The notes under the pieces were generated by a model. It did not search any database, was not told where the DNA came from, and worked only from the letters and a program-made list of their open reading frames with translations. A stretch of 64,000 bases of DNA from Bathynomus jamesi (lineage: Eukaryota > Arthropoda > Malacostraca > Isopoda > Cirolanidae): positions 188,501 through 252,500 of the forward strand of contig JAJOZX010000920.1 of NCBI GenBank assembly GCA_023014485.1, in the 5' to 3' direction. Position numbers and translations under genes: made by a program. This document shows, in pieces, positions 41,129 through 52,280 of the stretch (positions within the stretch are counted from its first letter, which is position 1; each line of letters opens with the position of its first letter).

Positions 41129-41506
41129 AAATTTGATTTATTGATTATAGACAGTTTTTGCATTTTACTAATTACTGTCATTGGGTTGACTTGTTTGTTT
41201 CCATAACCTTTTACGAGCTGGAAAAAGCAAATAATTTGATCTGTTTGTTTAGTCCCGTTTCTATTTTTGAAAAGTTTTCTGCTTCTATAATTACGTGATA
41301 TTTTTTTGTAAGAACATTAGTGAAATATTCTTTTTGAAGGAAGTGTAGTGAAAATATGGAGGTAAAAGAGGTTTACTGATAAGAGTATTCGATTCGGGGC
41401 ATTGGATTTTGCGCGTACAAAACGTTCACCAAAAAATAAGGTGATCTCTCGAAATTTTCATTATTTTCGGCGAATTTATTTCCGCAACTGTACATACCTT
41501 TGTAAA

Positions 41507-41559
41507 TACAGGGTGTGTTTCAGGTCGACCCTAGCATAAACATATATATATATTGTGTG

Positions 41560-41612
<53 letters not shown>

Positions 41613-41625
41613 ATTATATATAAAA
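41507..41625. repeat. Single transposon tip followed by (TA)n arrays
   Basis: ACAGGGTGTGTTTCAGGTCG at 41508-41527 looks like an IS630-type terminal repeat but has no partner. TA arrays follow. Confidence 0.5.
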
Positions 41626-41639
41626 TGGTGAGCTTTTAT

Positions 41640-43850
41640 CCATTTTACCAGTATTTTCAAGTTAACCATATTTGGTCGAATGAGCATTGTAAATGATTCT
41701 CTAAACATTATGGAGACTTGTGTTTGCTCCATAGGCTGCTTCAAAATGCCAGTCATCGCAGTCTGTCTGATTTCTTGGTATAATTTTATTTAATTGGCTG
41801 TTTTCTCGCCTTTGCCCGCGGAAGGTTTGCGTCTGCTATTATCCAGTCTGCGACCATTATTATCGGTAATCAGAATTCGCATTAGAACGAATGGTCTGCA
41901 TGGCATGGCCCAGACCTCTTCTCTTAGCCCGTATGGACTCGATACATTCCGTATTTTGCCTCCGTCGATTTTGAATTTTCAAGTTGTTTTTTTTTCCCTT
42001 GCTATCGAGAAATTAAGTTTTTATAATTCATTTCAAGGACTTTTGTTAATGGAATTTGATTTTTAATTAAACTTTAATTGGATCAGCGAATACAGTACTT
42101 TAGTACTGTATTTGTAAAAATACTTAATATTTTTTATTTATAAATTCGTAGGAATATTATTATTATAGTTTGTAGGATGAATAGACGAATATTCGTATAT
42201 TTTGTATTTAGAAAGAGGATTTCGAGTTTGACTGGAAGTTCAGTATTTATTTGACTTGTTTATTCAACATTGATTTATGTCGACACTTCTATTATACGCC
42301 GAGTCTCTTAAATCGTGTAGAGTTAACAGTCCTAGCAACAAATTAAATATACTTTTTACACCAGAAAATTGTAATTAATTGTGATGAAATATCCTTGAAA
42401 TATTTGTTTAAAAACATTCGCTTCAAGATTTCTTGAAATAATCAGCAAGATTTTATCGTGCGTTAAAATCAGTTAATCACTAATTTTAGTGATGTTAATT
42501 CAAAGACTATTGATATTGAGAGAAATTGCAGTTATAGTTAATAATAATCTTTTATCGTAGAATAACCTTAAATTAGGTGGAAATGGAAAAGTATTTAAGT
42601 GATTATTATTTTGTTGTCTTTATTGTAAAATGTGTCAAGAACGGAAAACGGTAGAGTTCTCGTAGAGCGAATTTTTTTTTTTAGTCCATTCCTCGCATAT
42701 TTGGTGTGAGCCCTTCTTCATCAGAGTGAGAGGACATCGCATGCTAATATTCCTTCACTTATTATGTCGGTGGTGCGCTCGTCGTCGTTACCCGAAGTAG
42801 AGAGAGAAAGAAAGCACGCGTGATTCGGAGAGACACCACACCGCTTCATCGCGTGACTCTCCGCGCAAGAATTCCGACACGGAATGATTACATCATTACA
42901 TTCATAGACTACAATAATTACATCTAGATTTCGAAGTAATGTCACAGACACTGAGCGTTCGCGCTCTCCTCAAAGCTCCTGTTGTTATCATTGTTACGGA
43001 TGGTGTATCGTTATGGGTCGCGTGAATAATGAGGTTGGGACATAAATTACGTAAGTTGTACGTAATTCGAGATAAAAATCAGGGTGGAATTCCCTTCTTC
43101 ATTAATTTGGTTTGGCTTCGGACGGGGTTGGCAAAAACCCAGCAAAAACCCAACTGGGTTTTTGCTGGGTTTTTGCCAATCCTGGCTTCGGAAGAGTTCG
43201 AATACCAAAAGGTTTAAATAATAAAGAGGAAACGGGAAAAATTATCGGAAATTTTATTTTTTAATGAGTTTTATTTAGGATGACTTAAAGCGCGAGTGTT
43301 CGTATGTAAGGTTTTTTTTTATACGCGTTCTACTTGGAAGGAAAATAGTCATTGCACTTCGTAATTCAAGTTTAATTGTTATACAGTTCGAGACAGTAAA
43401 TATGTGCGTACCTTACGAACAAAAAGTATTTAGAATCTTAGTTTTCAGCGGAATGCCTCGATTATGGCATTGTACATCGTGATGACCGACATCTATTTCT
43501 AGTCTTTTGAAATAAATAAATTAATTAATATTTGGACGATTCTCCGTTTGGATGCAATTTAAAGTAAACTTTTAAAACTAACTATAATAGTTCTCGTATG
43601 ACCGTCATTCACTTCCTTACATATTTCCATCACAAGCCCTTCTACGTTCCCAATTTGGTCGTGGCCGGCAGTCGCCACCGAGGTTCATAAACGATGATGT
43701 AAATATAATTACCGTGCTAAGCCTCTTACAGTTTTTACGCTTGATGGGATTTATTTGTCTATAAATTCGGTTTATTTTAATCCTGATCTATGAAGTGCTA
43801 TTAAGTGATCTTTCTCATCAATATACTTCTTTCTTGCTTTAATTAGAAGG
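41640..43850. other. Unique AT-rich DNA, no supported gene
   Basis: It contains the short perfect hairpin at 43129-43185. Frames at 41794-42066 (plus) and 42721-42951 (minus) show no recognisable domain. Confidence 0.45.
43129..43185. repeat. Short perfect hairpin (GGCAAAAACCCAGCAAAAACCC)
   Basis: TTGGCAAAAACCCAGCAAAA + ACCC, a 4-base loop, and its exact complement ending TTTTTGCCAA. Each arm itself contains two AAAAACCCA units. It is probably a tiny MITE. Confidence 0.9.
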
Positions 43851-43857
43851 GGTTATG

Positions 43858-44000
43858 TCGTGGTTACATGGTAACACCGCTTCCCGTCAATCAGCGAAGT
43901 TAAGCGACGTTCGGTCTGGAAAGTAGTTGGATGGGGGCCCGTCATCGGCGTTCAGATGATATACCGACTGGTAGCTCGGATTCCGTCACGTGACTTTTGC
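43858..44000 (+). mobile_element. 5S rRNA-headed SINE or 5S pseudogene
   Basis: The stretch AACACCGCTTCCCGTCAATC, then AGCGAAGTTAAGCGACGTTC and then AGTAGTTGGATGGG aligns with metazoan 5S rRNA. It covers the 5S segment TCTCGTCCGATCACCGAAG, box A and the intermediate element. After GGGGGCCCGTC the similarity fades, so it is not a functional 5S gene. The first 30 bases match the SINE copies at 26606-26795 and 51691-51845, which argues for the SINE reading. Confidence 0.65.
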
Positions 44001-44055
44001 TGTTACAACTCTCTCTCAACACTTACTAGATGGCCAGGGAATATATTTATATATA

Positions 44056-45847
44056 TATTAGGGTGGTTCATAACTATATAGGGGAAATTATTTTTTTAAT
44101 ATTTCTTAGCTCCCACCCACTGAATTTGTGAGGTTCTGTGAGAAAATGTTGCAGGTAAATTTTCGTTTCGATCAGTTCATATTTAGGGGTCGCTCACGAG
44201 TTTCAATATTTATCCTTCTATCACTGTAATAGGTATTATATGGTATGGACTACAGCTCCACCGCCTCTGGGTCTCCCCCTCCAATCCACGAGCTGATGGA
44301 TGAGTACTATCAATTCTTCGACGGGGGTGTCATGGTTGGCAACCACTCATTGTCGCCAAGTCAAAGAGCTTTTTCTGGCATCCGGAAACTTCCGGCGATG
44401 CTCCGACACTACTTGCAGCAGATACTGCAGCTGCTCCTCGTCTTTGGTGTGGCGGCCGCTGTACTGTTGGATGAGGGCCACAGCTCGCTCGGCGTGGTCA
44501 TTCACCACCCTGAGGTTTTCCATAACCCTAAGCACCGCCTGAAACTACTCCATTTTTTTCCCATTCATCCGGATCTTTGTTCAAGAAACCTGCAGACAAT
44601 TGCAGTCATTCGAAGAACATCGAATTCTTCGTCACAAGGCTCTCCAAAGACGAACTGAGAGGCGGGTTGACACCCTTTGGAATCTGCTCTCCACCCTCTT
44701 GTATAGGACTGCGACCATCCGACGTTTCGTTGCAGATGGAACATCGGCATCGAAGAAGGCCAATGGAATCATTCCCTCAGAGAGGTACCAAAGCTGTCCT
44801 GCCAGCTTCTGACTGGCTTCTTTGGAGATCTTCTGCTGTGGATACGACCTCAATGATTCCAAGAGGCAAAGGTCCTGGGCTGAAGCGGAAGCGGCCATCG
44901 GAGCAGTAAACTCTGCCTTCAAGTAGACTGTCACAGCGAAGATGCTCATGTCTTGCAAGCATGTTTTCTCTTTCGGTGTGAGATGTTGCAATTGCTCCCG
45001 AATATCCAGAGAGCGTGATTCATCGTATTTGGCCGCTTGAATAGAATCGGCGATTCAAGATTTCTACCAAGGAAGACAATGGTGAGTTTCAGAAACTTCT
45101 TGTAATCGTCTCGGTACGTTTCGCGCTGGATTTGGTCTTTGGCGAACTTCAGAAGTTCTTCTCTGACTGGACCAACAGTGGGGTCGTCGAACCTGCTTGG
45201 AACTTGCTTTTGTTGATGTGCTGGAATCTCTTGAATAACAGAACTTTAGGACCAGAAATTGCGTCATGACACGCCGTGAACGCGGCGGCGACAACTAGCT
45301 CCATGATATGATGCCTGCATGCAAAGTAGAGCAGCTCTTTCTACAACTTCTGCTCTAGGAGCAAAGAACATCCTGAGTGACGGTTAGTGTTAGCAGCGGC
45401 AGTGTCGAAACACATCCCCATCACTTTCACTTAGTCCCCAAAGTTGCAAGCGATCGAACACCGCTTGTGCCTGCTGTTGCCGACTTCCCGAAGCTATTTT
45501 TGGCACTCCCAAGAGCTGACAGTTGCCATCTAAGGTGGACACTAAGACGGGAAGCCGGTCCACCTGCTCGTTGTTGGTAAGGTCTAGCAGAAGCTTTCCG
45601 TCCCAGTGCATCACTACTGGTCCGGAATGGAATCCTTTTTGGACTGATTCATCCTGCTGCCTGCGATGATGCTCTCGGCTGCGCTTCACAGAGGATCGAC
45701 TGAGAGTCAGTTCCTCGAGGTTTTGGCTAAGTCTGCGAGCTGTTTCCGATACAATGTAAAGCGCCATCCGGTCACTCACCCCCGTCTTGTCTAAGGTTGA
45801 AGATAATTCTGAGTTGAAAATATTCTTGGTCTGGCGTGTTCTTTTTT

Positions 45848-45881
<34 letters not shown>

Positions 45882-46975
45882 GAAGGACAACCTCCAGTGG
45901 CTCCCTCAAGAAACTCGTCATCGGCAGAGCTTGAAGAAGTAAATTCGGTTGTTTGGGATGTCGAGGCTTGCTCTTCGACTGCTTTCCTCTTTCGGACGTC
46001 TTCCTCTGCTTCCCGCTTTGCAACCTTCTGCTGCTCCTCCGCCAATTTTTTGTCGACGGAGCCCATTGTGCCACGCCGACCGGGCTCTCTCTGAGCGAGA
46101 AGGAAGTCGCGATGTTCTTGAAACTGGATTATCTGGAGTGTGTTTCCATGTGTAATGTCGAACAAATTGTTCAGCTTGCTTTTGAAAGACGTCTCGTCTT
46201 GGACTTGTTTTGGATTTCGCCTTTTTTTTTTCAAAACCTGCCACTCTAAAGAAGACGAAAAGCTTCTCCAAACAGTGGTCCTTCCGGCGTGTTGGTATGC
46301 GGGCTCTTTCCCAAAATGAGAACTTCCTCCAGCACTTCTTCGGCGCTTTGTTTGGTGTCTGTCTTATTCACATTACGATGGTGCAAAAAAAAAAAAAACC
46401 TAGGACCTGGCCATTTGAAGGCAGTTTACTGCGAAAAATCTTTTGGTCCGGTTTGTCCAACAAGTAAAAACCACGTGTTTTTGACATGACCGTCACCGTA
46501 AGTAAATGTAACCAATATAAACCAATGTATGGTATACCAATATCTATTAAAACCTATTTCATATAGCTATATTTAACACTTCAACCTGTGAAAGAGCAGA
46601 AAATGGCATTAATTAGCACCTGTAATAGATCATAGTAATGAGTGACTCAAAGAATATACAACCCCATGAGCGACCACTAATTATGCACCGATGCGGGTGA
46701 AATTTTTCACAAGTTATTTTCTGTTAGTGACAGATTGTAAGAAAACTACCAATTTTAGCACTTTGCCGTTCTTGTCTAAATCCCGTTCTGAACGAATTCA
46801 ACACAAGATCAAATGGATTGTTTACAACCAATTTTATAGATAGTGCCTGAATGATATATAGGTCACAAAAAATAAAAATATAAAAATAAATTTAAAAATA
46901 AAAATTGTAAGAGGAGCAAACAAATTTATAAGGGAAAACTACCAAAGTTTTATCACTCTACCCTTCTTACCTATC
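44056..46975 (-). mobile_element. Degraded DNA transposon with long subterminal inverted repeats
   Basis: The left region (44056-44215) and right region (46650-46975) are inverted relatives. Matching segments are GGGGTCGCTCACGAG (left) against CATGAGCGACCACTA (right), and GAGAAAATGTTGCAGGTAAA against the complement of the stretch near 46700-46730. The tips read AGGGTGGTTCATAACT and, complemented, AGGGTAGAGTGATAAAAC. Between them lies one long minus-strand pseudogene. Exact ends and duplication are unclear. Confidence 0.6.
44245..46234 (-). pseudogene. Transposase-like protein of an unnamed arthropod family, multiple breaks
   Basis: Minus-strand blocks in order: a charged N-terminus (46234-45900) with LDITHGNTLQIIQ-like and EEQQKVAKREAEEDVRKRK segments, a proline run from a G/C homopolymer (45851-45880), and SELSSTLDKTGVSDRMALYI. 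Then VMHWDGKLLLDL, VDRLPVLVSTLD, LGVPKIASG, CFDTAAANTNRHSG across a frame break, and a CRHH motif near 45320. Then AISGPKVLLFKRFQ, EKTCLQDMSIFAVTVYLKAE and LVPL. The C-terminal EEQLQYLLQVVSEHRRKFPD is at about 44460-44380. The DTAAANT and CRHH motifs suggest a DDE-type nuclease fold (inference). I know it only as a repeated unnamed protein in arthropods. Confidence 0.65.
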
Positions 46976-47005
46976 TATCTATCTATCTATATATACACAC
47001 ACACA
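46976..47005. repeat. (TCTA)n/(TA)/(CA) microsatellite
   Basis: Short CTAT tetranucleotide run leading into CA units and the SINE tail. Confidence 0.85.
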
Positions 47006-47260
47006 CCTTTGGTTAGCTTCCGCCCGAATTGTTCATTCTGACGAAGGTCAAGCTTTTCACCACCTTAGACCTACAGTTTAACGTGGAATCCGAACCACGC
47101 CCCACCAGCAGCCCAGCGTCTTAACCACTAGGCCACTTAGGGTACCCATTTATCTACCAACCACTTTCTTTATTGTGTGGAAGGATGAACGCTGCCGTCG
47201 GGTCTCGAACCCGGGGCCGCTGGATTCTTAGTCAGCGACGCTAACCACTACACCACCGAG

Positions 47261-47263
<3 letters not shown>
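47006..47263 (-). mobile_element. tRNA-headed SINE, minus strand
   Basis: On the minus strand: GCGCCTCGGTGGTGTAGTGG, GCTGACTAAGAATCC, GGTTCGAGACCC, then GGTGGT-like second module GTGGCCTAGTGGTTAAGACG, body CACGTTAAACTGTAGGTC and tail AACAATTCGGGCGGAAGC. A deletion removes part of the linker between modules. Confidence 0.88.

Positions 47264-47296
<33 letters not shown>
47264..47296. repeat. (TA)n microsatellite
   Basis: A TA array abutting the SINE head. Confidence 0.97.
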
Positions 47297-47300
<4 letters not shown>

Positions 47301-48909
47301 CAAATTCAGTGAGCGTATTTATTTTCTTTTTTTGTTCTAATTTTCGCTGCATAATTTCCTTATTTACCTCCGTTTTATCCCCCTTCCTTGCTTTGGTTTT
47401 TATTTTTTGATAACTGCAAACTAATATTTAATGATGTTGCCTTGTTTTCTTCCAAATTTGAAGTTTCCTCACCAGAAGGATAATAGAAACTGAAATGTTT
47501 ATATATTGTGAAAATGTCACCTTAAAATCTTTTTCGGGTAATTTTTCCTTTTATTTTTCTGAATTTTTATTATTATTTTTTTTATTCATTTATTTATTTA
47601 TTTAATTTATTTAATTTTCTGTAATAATAAATTTTATATGTAAAATTTTATGTATAGTTTAAATATATAAAATAAAAATAGGTTTATTTCAATTAAACTT
47701 AGACGCATAGGAGCAGCATAGGCTTAATTCCGTTTTTAACCTTTTATATTTCAAACCAAAAATAAAAGACTAATAATAATTAGCTAGTTAAATACTTTTC
47801 AAGTCTTATAAAGAAGAAAAATATCCAGCATTTGTTTAAAAATTATAAAACATTTTAATTAATGCTTTCCGTATAGGTGTGGTCGATTAACATCCAAAGT
47901 CCTCTCTCTACCCACGCTACTAAAACTATCCTCCCTCATCTCGAAGTATTTCCGTAATGTTGGTTGACATCATTTTACTGAAATAATTTTAAAATCACCA
48001 TTTTTAAATATCTTAAATTAAAAACTACATTTAAACTTTACAAAAATAACGGAACACGTTTAATTTTGATTCTGTTCAAATGTCGAAGTTTTTCTATATT
48101 TTGAAAAGTAAATCTCGTAATCAGCGCATGAATGTGTTTATTCCCGGCTGTTCAGATCCAAATCTCGGTCTGCCCATTGGTTATCCCTGCCCCAGAGCGC
48201 AATGGTCCGCAAACTTTTTCAATCGCGCACCCCCCCCCCCCCCCATGTATTACATAATTATAATTATTTCCCCCCCCTTTCCCCCCACTTCGCCCAATTA
48301 GTGGCAAGTGTGAGTAGTGGTGGGGATGAGAATATTTCTTGGAATTTGAAGTATAGTTTCTGTTTAGGTGTTAGTACTTTTCCTGATCCTTTTGAAATGA
48401 GTAACGTTTTATGAATTGATAAACCGTTCGCCATGCTAGTTTGTGAACTGTTAACGTAACTTACAGTGAGCCTGTCAAATGAAAATTAACTAATAATTTA
48501 GTGAACTAAGAGTTACTGTAAATATGCTGGTTACAGTCATTCTTTAAGCCAAATGTTTTTACGTTAAAATAACAGTAGAACTGATTTGAAAATTTACAGT
48601 TTTAGATTTTAAATTTACAGGACTTTTATCTTTTAAATTTACAGCTTGAAATTGGTAAATGTACTGTTACTGCACAATTTTACTTTACAATCACTGTCGA
48701 AACAAATATTATACCTTTTTTTTCACTACTATATTTGCAAAGTAGTATGACTGTTAAATGAATTAAACAATTTTAATGCTAAAACAACTACAAAATGCAG
48801 TGTAGATAAATAGTCTCCATCATTCAAATTTAAAATGTATTTTACTGTTTTTGAAAAATGAAAATACTGTTACAAATGACAGTCATTTACTGTTAATTTA
48901 ATATCCATT

Positions 48910-48915
<6 letters not shown>
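47297..48915. other. AT-rich DNA; an ACTGTAA-rich tract, no supported gene
   Basis: 47300-47880 is very AT-rich with ATTTATTTATTT runs. A poly-C tract is at 48230-48245. From about 48470 to 48905 the motifs TTACAGT and ACTGTAA/ACTGTTA recur many times on both strands, which suggests an old palindromic MITE or degenerate tandem repeat. Confidence 0.45.
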
Positions 48916-48949
<34 letters not shown>

Positions 48950-48953
48950 CACA
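48916..48953. repeat. (CA)n microsatellite
   Basis: The CA array resumes as CACACACA after the hAT MITE, so the MITE inserted within it. Confidence 0.96.
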
Positions 48954-49655
48954 CAGTGATGGGCATCGATACACGAAAATCGCTAAAGCGATACCGATAC
49001 ATCGATACATGAAGAACGTCTTAGGCGATACCGATACGCCGATACTTTCTAGATGTCTTAAGCGATACCGATACCGATGTATGCATCGCCGGTACATTTT
49101 TATAATTATTCATTTAATATGTAGGTATTAGATATTATTGTTTATACTAGTAATTTGTACGCACTAAGTAAAATCAACGACATTTTAATGGGTTTTATAG
49201 ATGTAAATAAAAACAATTGCTTTATTTAATGAAAGTATGTTTTAATTTTGTAGGATACATGAATGACTGAAAATATTACACTAACAATTAAAAGTAATTA
49301 CTATTACCCTTCAAAAATACCAGCTGGCTAAACATCTGGTCGCCGTACTGTGTGACGTGACCAGTAGAGTAGTACTGTCATTAAATAAATATTTAATATT
49401 ATTATTATTTATGTATATTCATAAATATAACTCAGTAGTGTCATATTATAACATCTATTTAAATATTTAAAAATTCTTATTAATGTATCGATGTATCGAA
49501 GTATCGATTTTTTTCGATACATTTAAGAAAATTGACCTTAGCGATACCGATAAATCGATGCTTTTGTCAAGTAGTTAAAGCGATACCGATACCGATGCAA
49601 AAGTATCGATCGATACATATCGGCGATACATGTATCTAGATACTGCCCATCACTG
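48954..49655. mobile_element. hAT-type MITE (CAGTGATGGGCATCGATAC ends)
   Basis: The left tip CAGTGATGGGCATCGATACA and the right tip GATACTGCCCATCACTG are inverted repeats, with a C-A-G-T-G hAT tip. The interior carries many copies of CGATACCGATACCGAT and TATCGATGTATCG. There is no coding capacity. The flanking CA repeats hide any 8-bp duplication. Confidence 0.85.
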
Positions 49656-49749
49656 CACACACACAGTATGTGTGTGAAATTGTATGCAGATAACTGAAGT
49701 TCGACAGCACTCCCACCTCGCATGAGAGATACTAGTGCTACCCTTGCTT

Positions 49750-49798
49750 CCCTCACCATTCTGCAGGAGCCGCTCTTACTTCTGCAGAATGGTGAGGG
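49750..49798. repeat. Short inverted repeat (CCCTCACCATTCTGCAG)
   Basis: A 17-bp perfect arm at 49750-49766 and its complement at 49782-49798 with a 15-base loop, just upstream of LINE sequence. Confidence 0.85.
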
Positions 49799-50052
49799 CA
49801 GATTACTCTGTTGAGGAAGAACTTGACTAAGACTGATATAGAGAAGACTCAGGAGTTTATATTAGTAATGATCTCAAACCATGAAAGCGCACTGTGCAGA
49901 AGTCGAAAAGAGTGTCTTAAAAATACTAGGTTATATTAAAAGACAGTTTCAATTTAGAAATGAGATTCGAATGTGTCTTTACAATTCACTAGTTAGACCT
50001 CAACTCTAGTATTGTGTGCAACTTTGGTTTCCGTCCCTGAGGAAGGATATAC

Positions 50053-50584
50053 AGGGTGTTCGGAAAGTCTCGTCACCCCTACAAAATGTACATATTGTAA
50101 TACCAATTTTATTTTTGTGTGATTAATTGAATTTATATGTGATTCATTGACATTTTTTTTCTTTTCCAGGTATTAGAGTTCGGTGAACAATGGCAGACCA
50201 GTCAACTTACACTCTGGAGGAAAGGATAGTGATGAGCACATGGGCTCATGAAAGGTCACATACTGGCAAAACTATGCATGATATCCAGAATGATTTCGAC
50301 ACAAAATTCAATAAGGCTGCACCACTAAACAAGACTGTATTACGCTGGGAGAAAAAAAACTGTTTGAAACTGGCTCCATCAAGGACAGACCACGGTCGGG
50401 AAGACCAACAACACGAGCAGAATAATGTGAAGGTGTGATTGCATCGGTGGCTCGTTCATCGAAAAAATAACTTCGGAAACGATCACAAGAACTTGGAGTC
50501 CCCATGTCCACAATGAGAGATCACATGACAAAAGATCTCGGCATGAAACCATACCGGGGGTGACGGGACTTTTCGAACACCCTG
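50053..50584 (+). mobile_element. Internally deleted IS630-type element with TA duplication
   Basis: The left tip CAGGGTGTTCGGAAAGTCTC and the right tip GGGACTTTTCGAACACCCTG are inverted repeats. TA lies at 50051-50052 and 50585-50586. Only the N-terminal DNA-binding half of the transposase remains. Confidence 0.92.
50190..50565 (+). pseudogene. IS630-type transposase, DNA-binding half only
   Basis: MADQSTYTLEERIVMSTWAH starts a typical arthropod IS630 N-terminus (the DUF4817-type helix-turn-helix). It continues with TMHDIQNDFDTKFNKAAPLN, a linker with two frame changes (the usual GRPxTxRTxE), then SVARSSKK-like, RKRSQELGVPMSTMRDHM and LGMKPYR. The sequence jumps straight from there to the right terminal repeat, so the catalytic DDE domain is deleted. 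Such elements can be mobilised in trans and could repress transposition. Confidence 0.85.
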
Positions 50585-51000
50585 TAGAAAGGTTGGAAAG
50601 AGTACGAGCAAGGTCCACAAAGTTGATCCCCTCAATGAGACTTCAAAACTGCCAACGTAAATTAGAGCACTTAAATCTGGTTACCTTAGAAAAGAGGAGG
50701 TTGCGCGGTCAGCTTATTCAAGTTTTGAAGATGCTCAATGGAATAGAGAGGGTAGACTACAGGAAATTATTCTCACTTAATACCAATCCGATAATAAATA
50801 ATGACTTTAAACTGGAACTTAAAAACATTTAGTACCTTCATCTGTAGTAATTTCTTCTTCTATAAAATAGTTAATATCTGGAACCAACTTCTCTCGGAGG
50901 TTGTTTGAAGCCAAAGTGTAAACATGTTTAAAAATAGTCTGGACAAAGTTCTGAATACACTCAGGGTTTAAGACCGACCTCGCATATAATTAATATAAGA

Positions 51001-51599
51001 AAATAGCATTATAACGTAACCGTGCGGAAGTTTGTTTGAATATTTCCTCCTACATTTAAATCTCCCCTCACTTTAAAGAGACATCTCTGGTTAATTGTGC
51101 CCCGCATAGCATGATCAACCATCGAACAACTTTTTTTTATCACTTGCCTCATAAATACCCAAGTTGGAGACTCTTGAATTAGCCGTAGCAACAACGGGTG
51201 ATTACCCACGAAACGCTTTAATTCTCCATGAGAGACAAGTTCACGGGGATAGATACAGGGACCTCCCACTGATGTTCCTCACCGGAGAGAGATTTTCTCT
51301 ACTCCCGTGGTGGCACAACATCGCGAAGTATGAACGACTTAATATATCACTTACTATATAAATACCTTTCACGGCGGGAGATCCAAGTTGAAACGGCGCC
51401 CTTCAAAGAATTGGCAGACACATACACAGGACATACATCCAGTTACAGAAAAGATGCTCACACACTTGCATGCCTTGTTAATATATATCTACGAATAGAG
51501 TAGGAAAATATTTTGTAACAAACAATTTCATAAAAAAAAAAAAAAAAAATTAAAAATGCATGATATGCATTAGGTGAGGAGTGTAATGATGTTGTTTAA
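51001..51599. other. Unassigned sequence
   Basis: Nothing recognisable apart from an A-rich tract at 51532-51549. Confidence 0.45.
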
Positions 51600-51687
51600 C
51601 CCTTTATGGCCGAACTTTTTGCGTAAGGTTGAGTCTAAATGCGTGTATTTGAAACGTTACGTATTCGACGCACAGTGCGGTAAAGGG
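51600..51687. mobile_element. 88-bp piggyBac-type MITE, second copy
   Basis: TTAA at 51596-51599 and 51688-51691; tips CCCTTT and AAAGGG; internal ATGCGTGTATTTGAAACGTT as in the copy at 5579-5666. The lengths are identical. Confidence 0.82.
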
Positions 51688-51690
51688 TTA

Positions 51691-51845
51691 ACCTGCTTCA
51701 CAATATCTAAGGTCATATGACGGAGGGGACCTATAGCTTTACGTGGGATCCGAACCACGGGCCGCTACATAGTCTGGCCGCAGTGGACGCTTAACTTTGC
51801 TGGTCCACGGGAAGCGGTGTTACGACATTGGCTACGCTGACACAA
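51691..51845 (-). mobile_element. 5S rRNA-headed SINE, second clear copy
   Basis: On the minus strand: AGCCAATGTCGTAACACCGC, CCAGCAAAGTTAAGCGTCC (box A region), then directly the body CGTGGTTCGGATCCCACGTA, AAGCTATAGGTC and the end ATATGACCTTAGATATTGTG. Compared with 26606-26795 it lacks the intermediate element. The body differs by only a few bases from the tRNA-headed SINE body (CGTGGTTCGGATTCCACGTT). Confidence 0.7.
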
Positions 51846-52280
51846 TTTCTTTTTTTTCCCTTTCTCTTGGGTGGCTGGTTGCATGTGACGGGAGAGGGCA
51901 TGGTGTTGGAAATCTGATTTCTGTTCTTAATTCGTCTCTACCCCTTTCCTGTAGAAGCATTTCATCACTTTGCCGGCGTGATGGCTCTGCGCGTACATGG
52001 GTGTAGACATGGAGAGTTTAACCTTTACTTCTCTCTCTCTCTCAATCCTTTTGGGGCTAGCCTGAAGTGGGTCATGGGATCTTTGATGGACCGATACCTC
52101 GGTAAACAGCTGTAAATATTTTGTATAAAATCAAAACCATATGTTGGAGGTTTTTGTGACTATATTAAGTGGGTTGATGTGCGACCGGCACAAGTATCTT
52201 ATTGGTAAGTTTATACAGCGTTGCTATCTAGTATACGATTTCTGTGTGCATGGCGTAATTGTAGAGCTAGTTTGTATATT
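51846..52280. other. Unassigned sequence
   Basis: A short TC run lies at 52030-52045. No feature I can support. Confidence 0.4.

Larger units (their letters stand above)
49860..50990 (+). pseudogene. LINE reverse transcriptase C-terminal part, interrupted
   Basis: Blocks: AEVEKSVLKILGYIKRQFQF, CLYNSLVRPQL (stop replacing the next Glu), CVQLWFPSLRKDI, then the IS630 insertion, then ERLERVRARSTKLIPSMRLQ, LEHLNLVTLEKRRLRGQLIQ and RVDYRKLFSLNTNPIINNDF. A stop follows at about 50831, and degenerate tail sequence continues to about 50990. The RT active-site part is absent. Confidence 0.82.
49799..51000 (+). mobile_element. LINE 3' half, relative of 28180-29180, split by an IS630 derivative
   Basis: RT tail sequence lies on both sides of the insertion at 50053-50584. 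Deleting it joins SLRKDI to ERLERVRARSTKLI, exactly the KDIERLERVQARAT block of the LINE at 28180-29180. Confidence 0.85.

Noticed and set aside
43858..44000. Functional 5S rRNA gene
   Set aside because: Only the 5' two thirds align; the 3' third and flanking symmetry are lost, and the same head occurs in SINE copies.
44577..44909. Plus-strand genes in the 44.2-46.5 kb region
   Set aside because: They overlap, antisense, the minus-strand transposase-like pseudogene, whose motifs are recognisable; the plus frames have none.
45851..45880. Proline-rich protein domain
   Set aside because: The proline run comes from a G/C homopolymer that shifts frame and sits in a decayed transposase-like gene.
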